From Acidimicrobiia bacterium (lineage in GTDB: Bacteria > Actinomycetota > Acidimicrobiia > Acidimicrobiales > AC-14), in NCBI GenBank assembly GCA_019244985.1, contig JAFASB010000498.1, positions 1-10,887 on the forward strand: a stretch of DNA of 10,887 nucleotides, given 5' to 3'. The position numbers were made by a program, and so were the translations under genes. The notes beneath the pieces are model-generated. The model did not search any database, was not told the origin of the DNA, and saw only the letters and a program-made list of their open reading frames with translations. Numbering within the stretch: the stretch's first letter is position 1; every line of letters begins with the position of its first letter. Below, piece by piece: positions 5,516 to 10,887 of the stretch.

Positions 5516-6104
5516 GATGCGCGATAGGCGCGCCGAACGGCGTGAGGCCACCAAGGCCGAGATCCTCGACGCCGCTTGGGAGCTTGTGCGGGCCGAGGGG
5601 CTGGCGACCCTGTCGCTTCGCGACCTGGCGCGCAAGGTCGGGATGCAGGCGCCATCGCTGTACTCGTACTTCGAGTCCAAGCACGCCATCTACGACGCCA
5701 TGTTCCTTCAAGGGAACCTGGAGCTGCTTCGTCGGTACGAGGCGCTGCCCGAGTTCGACGACCCCGTCGACGAGTTCCGGTCGAACGCCCGCCTGTTCGT
5801 CGGCTTCACCGTCGAGGATCCGGCGCGGGCCCAGCTCATGTTCATGCGCAGCATCCCCGGGTTCGAGCCATCGGCGGAGACCTACGGAGTCGCGGTTCGG
5901 ATCGTCGAGCGCGGTCGCGAGCGGTTCAAGAAGCTCGGCGTCACGAAGCCTGAGCACTTCGACCTCTGGACCGGCATCGTGTCCGGTCTCGCCTTCCAGC
6001 AGATCGCCAACGAGCCCGACACCGAGCGGTGGACGCGGCTCGCAGACGAGGCAGTCGACATGTTCCTCGGCCACATCAACACGAAGAGGGGGAGGGCGAA
6101 GTGA
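5502..6104 (+). CDS. TetR/AcrR-family transcriptional regulator
   Basis: ATG 5502 gives 200 residues; ATG 5517 would give 195 and leave the inverted repeat wholly upstream. Neither has a clear ribosome binding site. The N-terminal DNA-binding domain includes RREATKAEILDAAWELVRAEGLATL (13-37) and the helix-turn-helix LSLRDLARKVGMQAPSLYSYF (37-57), the classic TetR pattern. The C-terminal ligand domain (about 70-195) includes DPARAQLMFMRSIPGF and LWTGIVSGLAFQQIANEP; it resembles the WHG-type C-terminal domain, with the ligand unknown. It probably represses its own operon through the palindromes at 5476-5515. Its stop overlaps the next start as GTGA (6101-6104), so the regulator and the MDMPI-like protein are made together. 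Confidence 0.92.
   Translation: MVVEPMRDRRAERREATKAEILDAAWELVRAEGLATLSLRDLARKVGMQAPSLYSYFESKHAIYDAMFLQGNLELLRRYEALPEFDDPVDEFRSNARLFVGFTVEDPARAQLMFMRSIPGFEPSAETYGVAVRIVERGRERFKKLGVTKPEHFDLWTGIVSGLAFQQIANEPDTERWTRLADEAVDMFLGHINTKRGRAK
6091..6096 (+). promoter_or_regulatory. Ribosome binding site for the MDMPI-like gene
   Basis: GGAGGG, in a purine-rich run (6085-6096), lies 4 bases before GTG 6101. It supports GTG as the start over the inner ATG at 6105, which is out of frame. Confidence 0.55.
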
Positions 6105-6859
6105 ATGAGACCGTGGTGCGGGTCGAAGACATCGCACCGATCAGTCATCGGGAGGGGATGGCCCTCGCTGACACCGAGTACCAGCGCTTCGCCGGCGTGC
6201 TCGGCCAGCTGCAGGGCGACGACTGGACGAAGCAGACCGTCAACACGGACTGGAACGTCAAGCAGCTCGTTGCCCACGTCCTCGGCTTTGCCGAGGGCAA
6301 TGCCTCGTTCCTGGTGTTCTTGAAGGCCCAACGTCAGGGCGCCAAGCGAGCCAAGCAGAAGGGCTACGACCACTTCGTGCACGGCATGAACGAGGTGCAG
6401 GTCGAGGAGCGCGAACGCCTGTCGACGGCCGAGCTGGTCGAGGGGTGGAGGCAGGCGTGGCCGAAGGCCCTCAAGGGCCGCCGGCGGTTCCCGCCGTTCA
6501 TGCGGCCGCTGCCCTTGGACTTCGGTCCTGTCATCGGCAAGAAGCCGATGGGTTCGTACCTGATGGATGTCGTCTACACGCGCGACACCTGGATGCACCG
6601 CATCGACATCTGCCGGGCCGTCGGCCTCGACCCCGTGCTCACGCCCGAACATGACGGACGCCTCGTCGCCGACATGGTCGCCGAATGGACGCGCCTCTAC
6701 GAACTGAACCTCACGCTGCACCTCGAAGGACCCGCCGGCGGCACGTACGTCAGCGGAGACGGCAGTGAGCAACTCACGCTCGACGCCGTCGAATGGATCT
6801 GGATCCTGTCGGGCCGGGGTACCGGTACCGGCGTTCTCGAAAAGGAGCTACCTCTCTGA
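6101..6859 (+). CDS. Maleylpyruvate isomerase family mycothiol-dependent enzyme (MDMPI/DinB fold)
   Basis: GTG 6101, overlapping the tetR stop, gives 252 residues. The N-terminal four-helix DinB-like domain contains DDWTKQTVNTDWNVKQLVAHVLGFAEGN (40-67) with H59, and GSYLMDVVYTRDTWMHRIDICRAVG (151-175) with D162 and H166. In mycothiol-dependent maleylpyruvate isomerase the metal ligands are a His in the first motif and a Glu/Asp plus His four residues on, so H59, D162 and H166 fit a metal site. The C-terminal domain ends in TLDAVEWIWILSGRGTGTG, a common MDMPI-family ending. Such proteins conjugate or isomerise substrates using mycothiol, but most members have unknown substrates. It is coupled to tetR upstream and to the MBL gene by TGATG downstream. 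Confidence 0.88.
   Translation: MNETVVRVEDIAPISHREGMALADTEYQRFAGVLGQLQGDDWTKQTVNTDWNVKQLVAHVLGFAEGNASFLVFLKAQRQGAKRAKQKGYDHFVHGMNEVQVEERERLSTAELVEGWRQAWPKALKGRRRFPPFMRPLPLDFGPVIGKKPMGSYLMDVVYTRDTWMHRIDICRAVGLDPVLTPEHDGRLVADMVAEWTRLYELNLTLHLEGPAGGTYVSGDGSEQLTLDAVEWIWILSGRGTGTGVLEKELPL
6841..6847 (+). promoter_or_regulatory. Ribosome binding site for the MBL gene
   Basis: AAAGGAG ends 11 bases before ATG 6859, inside the end of the MDMPI-like gene. It supports ATG 6859 over an in-frame ATG at 6793 that would add residues foreign to the fold. Confidence 0.5.
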
Positions 6860-7584
6860 TGGAAACGCAGATCAACGAGATCGCCGACGGCATCTACCGC
6901 CTGTCGACGTACACCGACGAGATCCCCGGCGGGTTCGTCTTCAACCAGTACCTGATCGATGCCGACGAGCCGATGATGTGGCACCTCGGTCACCGTGGCC
7001 TGTTCCCGCTCGTGTCGGAGGCGGCATCGACTGTGCTCCCGGTCGAGCACGTGCGGTGGCTGTCGTTCGCCCACGTCGAGGCCGACGAGTCGGGCTCCAT
7101 GAACCAGTGGCTGGCCGCTGCGCCGCAGTCGTCGGTCGCACATGGGATGACGGGTGTGATGGTGTCCCTCAACGATCTGGCCGACCGTGCGCCTCGCGCC
7201 CTGGCCGACGGTGAGGTGCTCGACCTCGGGGGGAAGCGCATCCGTTGGATCGACACCCCGCACGTGCCCCACAACTGGGAGTCCGGGCTGGTCTACGAGG
7301 AGACGACGGGCACGCTGCTGTGCGGTGATCTGTTCACCCGCACGGGTGACGCCGGCGTCATCAGCGACGCCGATCCGGTCGGCCCGGCGGCGGCCGCCGA
7401 GGACATGTTCAACGGCACGTCTCTGACGGGTGCGACGGCACCGACGATCCGCAGGCTCGCCGAGTTGCGCCCGGAGCGACTCGCCCTCATGCACGGCCCC
7501 GTCTTCACCGGCGACACCGTCGCCGCCCTCAACGCCTTGGCCGACGATTACGACGTCCGCCTTCAGAAGGTGCTGGCCGGATAG
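6859..7584 (+). CDS. MBL-fold protein with flavodiiron-like (ODP) metal motif
   Basis: ATG 6859 overlaps the previous stop by one base (TGATG) and gives 241 residues. The motif is FAHVEADESGSM (70-81): H72, E74 and D76 give HxExD, as in the oxygen-binding diiron domain of flavodiiron proteins, not the HxHxDH of ordinary MBL hydrolases. E77 replaces the usual His that follows. Further ligand candidates are H135 or H138 (DTPHVPHNWESG), D157 (LLCGDLF) and H212 (LMHGPVF). The bridging positions are thus mostly kept. The flavodoxin domain of true flavodiiron proteins is absent. Known ODP proteins reduce O2 or NO or sense redox state; this one could do so or be a hydrolase acting on a mycothiol product of its neighbour, which is speculation. 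Confidence 0.88.
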   Translation: METQINEIADGIYRLSTYTDEIPGGFVFNQYLIDADEPMMWHLGHRGLFPLVSEAASTVLPVEHVRWLSFAHVEADESGSMNQWLAAAPQSSVAHGMTGVMVSLNDLADRAPRALADGEVLDLGGKRIRWIDTPHVPHNWESGLVYEETTGTLLCGDLFTRTGDAGVISDADPVGPAAAAEDMFNGTSLTGATAPTIRRLAELRPERLALMHGPVFTGDTVAALNALADDYDVRLQKVLAG

Positions 7585-7587
7585 CCG

Positions 7588-9840
7588 CTACTCGAGGACG
7601 CCGTCGGCCGCCAGCGTCTGACGCTCGGCCGCCGACAGGCCGAGGATGTCGGCGAGCACTTCGTCGGTGTGCTGGCCGAGGACGGGGCTCGGGCGCTGGT
7701 ACCCGGCGGGCGAGTTCGACAGGCGGAAGCCGTTGTGCTCGTAGGCGCCCGGGCCCATCTTCGGGTGGGTGAGCTCGACGAAGTGTTCCCGGGCCGCGAG
7801 CTGCGGGTCGTTGAAGACGTCGCCGAAGTCTGCGACCGGCACGGCCTCGATCCCGAGCGCCTGGAGCTGCTCCGCGACCGCGGACGCCTCTCTAGTGGAG
7901 GTCCACGCGGCGACGGCCGCTTCCACCTCGTCGACGCGCTCGAGGCGGTCGGCGACGGTGGTCAGCTTCGGATCGTCGAGTCCGATCACACCCGCGACTC
8001 GGGCCCAGTCGTCGTCGTCCCAGACCGCGATGGCGATCCACCGGTCTTCGCCCGCGCACGGGAAGGCGCCGTGGGGCGCAGCGACCGCCGAGCGGTTGCC
8101 GTCCCTGCCCCGCACGGGCTCATCGAGGAGCCACGACGACAGGCTCCAGGCGGCTGCCTCGACCTGGGAGAGGTCGACGTAGACGCCGCGGCCCGTACGC
8201 CGGTGGTAGAGCAGGGCGGCGGCGAGGGCGGCGGCGCTGAAGCGGGGGGCCAGCGAGTCGGTGATCGTGCCGAACGGACCGACCGGTTCGCGGTCGGGCC
8301 AGCCGGTGAGGAAGTTGAAGCCGCTGAGTGCAGCGCCCTGCCCGCCGAAGCCGGGATAGTTGCGGTGCGGCCCGGTCTGGCCGAGCAGGCAGGCGCTGAG
8401 CATGACGAGATCGGGCTTGTCCTGCGACAGGGCGTCGTAGTCGAGCCCGAAGCTCTTCATCGCCTTGGGAGCGAAGTTCTCGGTGACGGCGTCGGCCCAC
8501 TCGTCCACCAGCCGCTTCGCCAGCGCCACGCCCCGCGGGTCTTTGAGGTTGAGCGTGATGCCGAGCTTGCCGGCGTTGAGGGCGTCGAACATCGCCGAGG
8601 CGTCGAGTCCCTCGGTGGAATACGTCCGCAGGAAGTCCGGCCTGCTCCGCGATTCCAGCTTGATGACCGTAGCTCCGTGCTCTGCGAAGTACCGGGTCGC
8701 GATCGGCCCCGCCGCCCCGGCCCCGAACTCGAGGATGTTGGTCCCCGCCCAGGCTCCTTCACCGTTCTTTGCGCTTTTTTTGCCCTCTGACCGCCGCGAA
8801 CCCGCAAAGAACGGGGACGTGCGCGGCTGGACCTTCTCGATGACGCCGTCGTGGTCGCGAACCTGGACGAAGGAGACGGGGAAGTCGGCGAAGTCGGCGA
8901 AGGGGCCGAAGAAACCGCGGCTCTGGAGTTGCAGGTTGGACCGGATCTCCTTCGGCGAGTTGATCGGGGCGAGCATGAGGTTGGTCTCGCAGGCGATGGC
9001 GTAGAGGTCGGCCATCCTGCGCGTGGAGAAGTACTCGGCGATCGGCTCCTCGATCGCCCGCAGTTCTTCGTCGGAGACCTTGTTGTGGTTGTAGGTCGTC
9101 CAGTCCCGCTCGGTCAGCGCGGGGGCCTCGATGCCGGCTTCGCCCACCAGACGGGTGATCGTCTGCAGTGTGGGGATGCGGGCCTTGCCGCCCCGGAGCC
9201 CAAAGGACACGAAGCCGTCGGCGCACGGCCAGATCTCCCGCGTGCGGCCGATGTTGGCGCCGGCCCGGCGCCCTCGGTCGGGAAGGCGTGCGAAGCGGCC
9301 GGCGGCGCCCATGTTGGCGACAAGGACGGTCTCCTGCAGGGACAGGTCGACGTGCTGGGGCTGCCCGCTGGCGAGGGCGGTCATGGTCGCCAGAGCCGTT
9401 TCGGCCGCACCGTGGGAGTACGACGCCGGCTCCGCCGGACGGACGGGGGCCCTGTCGGGGTCGCCGGTGGCGAACATGTTCCCGCTCGAAGCCATCACGC
9501 CAAGGTCGGTGGCGCGCCACCCCGCCTTGGGGCCCGAGAGCCCGAAGGGGGTGACGTCGACCCAGACCGCCTGCGGGGCCCCCCCGCGGTCGGCGACGAC
9601 GCCTTCCGGTGACGACGGGGTGGCGATGACGACGTCGGCCGACGTCAGCAGCTCGTCGAGCCGGCCGGGCTCGACGATCTCCTTGCCGGCGTCCCAGACC
9701 TGCCCCCGGAGCGAAGGGTCCGGAGGTCCGAGACGGACGACCGTCGCGCCCAGGTCGCCGAGAATGCGGGCCGCCGTCCGCCCGGGCTCTTGGGCCAGGT
9801 CGAGGACGAGGAGGCCGCTGAGCAGGGCGTTTTCGGACAC
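7588..9840 (-). CDS. Tandem-domain type III CoA-transferase (CaiB/BaiF family)
   Basis: GTG 9840 gives 750 residues. The open frame runs further upstream but there it overlaps the binding-protein gene and lacks family sequence. It has two CaiB/BaiF domains. The first (about 8-330) opens with GLLVLDLAQEPGRTAARILGDLGATVVRL; the second (about 365-740) opens with TNILEFGAGAAGPIATRYFAEHGATVIKLE. The active Asp of this family is D528 in the second domain (TITDSLAPRFSAAAL); the aligned region of the first domain has Y141 or S142 (PASYSHGAAETAL). So the second domain should be catalytic and the first structural. The family moves CoA between acyl groups, often on carnitine, oxalate or DMSP-like or aromatic acids. 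A low-complexity linker (341-360, SRRSEGKKSAKNGE) separates them. No clear ribosome binding site is seen. Confidence 0.93.
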   Translation of the reverse strand: MSENALLSGLLVLDLAQEPGRTAARILGDLGATVVRLGPPDPSLRGQVWDAGKEIVEPGRLDELLTSADVVIATPSSPEGVVADRGGAPQAVWVDVTPFGLSGPKAGWRATDLGVMASSGNMFATGDPDRAPVRPAEPASYSHGAAETALATMTALASGQPQHVDLSLQETVLVANMGAAGRFARLPDRGRRAGANIGRTREIWPCADGFVSFGLRGGKARIPTLQTITRLVGEAGIEAPALTERDWTTYNHNKVSDEELRAIEEPIAEYFSTRRMADLYAIACETNLMLAPINSPKEIRSNLQLQSRGFFGPFADFADFPVSFVQVRDHDGVIEKVQPRTSPFFAGSRRSEGKKSAKNGEGAWAGTNILEFGAGAAGPIATRYFAEHGATVIKLESRSRPDFLRTYSTEGLDASAMFDALNAGKLGITLNLKDPRGVALAKRLVDEWADAVTENFAPKAMKSFGLDYDALSQDKPDLVMLSACLLGQTGPHRNYPGFGGQGAALSGFNFLTGWPDREPVGPFGTITDSLAPRFSAAALAAALLYHRRTGRGVYVDLSQVEAAAWSLSSWLLDEPVRGRDGNRSAVAAPHGAFPCAGEDRWIAIAVWDDDDWARVAGVIGLDDPKLTTVADRLERVDEVEAAVAAWTSTREASAVAEQLQALGIEAVPVADFGDVFNDPQLAAREHFVELTHPKMGPGAYEHNGFRLSNSPAGYQRPSPVLGQHTDEVLADILGLSAAERQTLAADGVLE
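8762..8814. repeat. 12-bp inverted repeat with A7 run in the inter-domain linker
   Basis: CCGTTCTTTGCG (8762-8773) and CGCAAAGAACGG (8803-8814) are perfect reverse complements around 29 bases. Just inside the left arm lies a run of seven T (8775-8781), which is A7 on the coding strand. The element encodes the linker residues between the two CoA-transferase domains and is more AT-rich than its surroundings. It is not a canonical terminator, because the run lies in the loop. Confidence 0.6.
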
Positions 9841-9909
9841 GAGCGCCGACGGTACCCGAACAACAGGATTCGGCAGCAGGGATATCGAATACCTAGCGTG
9901 GTGCGCGCC
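9841..9909. promoter_or_regulatory. Divergent intergenic region, CoA-transferase / binding protein
   Basis: This 69-base gap must hold the start signals of both divergent genes. On the minus strand TACCGT lies 8 bases before GTG 9840, a TANNNT-type -10 that would suit a leaderless mRNA. On the plus strand TAGCGT (9894-9899) lies 10 bases before ATG 9910. No good -35 was seen on either strand and no clear palindrome. Confidence 0.35.
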
Positions 9910-10887
9910 ATGAAACGGGTCACCGGCAGTGGGAGAATCGCGGGTCGCTCTCGCCACCCGGAGGACACTGCTCTGCGTAGACACGCCTTTTTCCTTCTGC
10001 TCCCGATCATCGCCCTCGTGCTGCAGGCGTGCGGCACGCGGCTGCCCAACAGCGCGTTCGTGAACGCCAACCGGAACGGATCGAACGCAGGCGTGGCCGC
10101 GGGCGACGCGGCCGGCGGCGACCAGTCCTCGACGTCGGGGAGCACGGGCGACCAGGGCACCGCGGGGAGCGCCGGTGTGAGCGGCTCGGGCACGAGCGGC
10201 GCGACCGGCGCCGGGGGAACCTCGGGCGGTGGCGCCGGCGGCAGCAGTACCGCGGCAGGAGGCGGGAGCGGGGGCCCCAACACCGCGAGCGACGTGGGCG
10301 TGACGCCGACGTCGATCAAGATCGGCAACATCACCTCGATCCAGGGCCCCTTCGGCCCTGACGCCTTCAGTCCGATGCTCTACGGCCTCGAGGCATTTGC
10401 CAGCTCGGTCAACGCCCGCGGCGGCGTCAATGGGCGCAAGCTCAACATCGACTTCTGCGATGACAAGGGCTCCGGGGACGGCAACTACGCCTGCGCCCAG
10501 AAGCTCGCCGACCAGGACAAGGTCTTCGCCTATCTGGGCAACAACTCCCAGGCCAGCGGCCGGTCGGCCAACTACAACTACACGAAGGGCGTTCCCGACG
10601 TCGCTCCGCCGCTCAACAACGGGTACCAGAAGTATCCGACGATGTTCGACTTCTACGGCAACAACGGCGCTACCCGCGACGGCAAGCAGGTCGGATTCCA
10701 GGGCAAGCGCTGGCAGACCACCGGGTTCTACCGGTGGTTCAAGCTGAACCGCGGCGTCAGCAAGCCGGCCGTGTTCTTCTTCAACATCGCTGTGTCCCAG
10801 CAGCAGGGGTACGCCAACGAGGCCGACCTCGCTGCTGAGGGGATGAACACCGTCTACGAGGGCGGCGGCTCCCACCAGGGCGAGAAC
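9910..10887 (+). CDS. ABC importer substrate-binding lipoprotein, LivK/Peripla_BP_6 type (3' truncated by window)
   Basis: From ATG 9910 the frame stays open to the window end (326 codons). The hydrophobic signal FFLLLPIIALVLQAC is followed by a lipobox Cys (C41, codon 10030-10032), so the protein should be lipid-anchored outside the membrane. A Gly/Ser/Thr/Ala-rich linker follows (about 10081-10290). The binding domain then opens with SIKIGNITSIQGPFG, and continues with GLEAFASSVNARGGVNGRKLNI, DDKGSGDGNYACAQKLADQDKVFAYLG and a DFYGN stretch, as in branched-chain amino acid type binding proteins. C183 and C195 may form a disulfide. The ligand is unknown, but the divergent CoA-transferase suggests an acid that is activated after uptake. 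The true start may be CTG 9973, which has a better ribosome binding site. Confidence 0.9.
   Translation, partial: MKRVTGSGRIAGRSRHPEDTALRRHAFFLLLPIIALVLQACGTRLPNSAFVNANRNGSNAGVAAGDAAGGDQSSTSGSTGDQGTAGSAGVSGSGTSGATGAGGTSGGGAGGSSTAAGGGSGGPNTASDVGVTPTSIKIGNITSIQGPFGPDAFSPMLYGLEAFASSVNARGGVNGRKLNIDFCDDKGSGDGNYACAQKLADQDKVFAYLGNNSQASGRSANYNYTKGVPDVAPPLNNGYQKYPTMFDFYGNNGATRDGKQVGFQGKRWQTTGFYRWFKLNRGVSKPAVFFFNIAVSQQQGYANEADLAAEGMNTVYEGGGSHQGEN
9960..9965 (+). promoter_or_regulatory. Ribosome binding site suggesting a CTG start for the binding protein
   Basis: GGAGGA lies 7 bases before CTG 9973. Starting there would give a short, normal lipoprotein signal (RRH, then the hydrophobic core, then Cys at residue 20). 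ATG 9910 has no such site and gives a long polar N-terminus. Confidence 0.45.

Noticed and set aside
6818..6829. Perfect palindrome GGTACCGGTACC just before the MBL gene
   Set aside because: It encodes part of the SGRGTGTG ending that is common in the MDMPI family, so codon choice explains it; no regulatory context was seen.
6793..6858. Longer start for the MBL protein at ATG 6793
   Set aside because: The extra 22 residues are an out-of-frame reading of the MDMPI-like C-terminus; ATG 6859 has an AAAGGAG upstream and begins at the fold's first strand.
7669..8790. Long open frame on the plus strand opposite the CoA-transferase
   Set aside because: Composition typical of an antisense shadow in high-GC DNA; the minus-strand frame has clear domains.
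9841..10875. Upstream extension of the CoA-transferase frame on the minus strand (adds about 345 residues)
   Set aside because: It runs antisense through the binding-protein gene, has Arg/Ala-rich composition and no CaiB-like sequence; the domain begins just after GTG 9840.

Overview
The window is high-GC, gene-dense DNA that looks actinobacterial. The evidence is GTG starts, ATGA/GTGA gene overlaps, TANNNT-type -10 boxes close to start codons, and an enzyme of the mycothiol-dependent maleylpyruvate isomerase (MDMPI/DinB) family; mycothiol is an actinobacterial thiol. The mix of acyl-CoA enzymes, type III CoA-transferase, TetR regulators and LivK-type binding proteins would suit an uncultured lineage such as Acidimicrobiia, but that placement is inference.

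Layout. (1) 1-2117, plus strand: the C-terminal end of a MacB/FtsX-type ABC permease, overlapping by ATGA with a HlyD/MacA-type adaptor that has unusual Ser-rich and Gly-rich segments. (2) 2119-4840, minus strand: an operon-like run read right to left: an SDR of the hydroxyacyl-CoA dehydrogenase type, LemA, a TPM-domain (YgcG-like) membrane protein and a small DUF5130-like protein. (3) 4841-4941: a divergent promoter region with an inverted repeat. (4) 4942-5439, plus strand: a HadA/MaoC-N-type dehydratase subunit. (5) 5440-7584, plus strand: a TetR regulator with two abutting palindromes over its promoter and start, translationally coupled to an MDMPI-family protein and then to an MBL-fold protein with a diiron (flavodiiron-like) motif. 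(6) 7588-9840, minus strand: a tandem-domain type III CoA-transferase. (7) 9910-10887, plus strand: the start of a lipoprotein binding protein of a branched-chain amino acid type ABC importer, cut by the window end.

How they may work together: the SDR, MaoC-like protein, CoA-transferase and TetR regulator point to uptake, activation and beta-oxidation-like processing of an acyl or steroid-like substrate, with the binding protein as a possible importer component. The MDMPI-MBL pair could be a thiol-linked detoxification or redox step under the TetR. The substrate cannot be read from sequence. Both convergent gene pairs end within 1 and 3 bases of each other, leaving no room for terminators between them. 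No tRNA, rRNA, CRISPR array or insertion sequence was seen.
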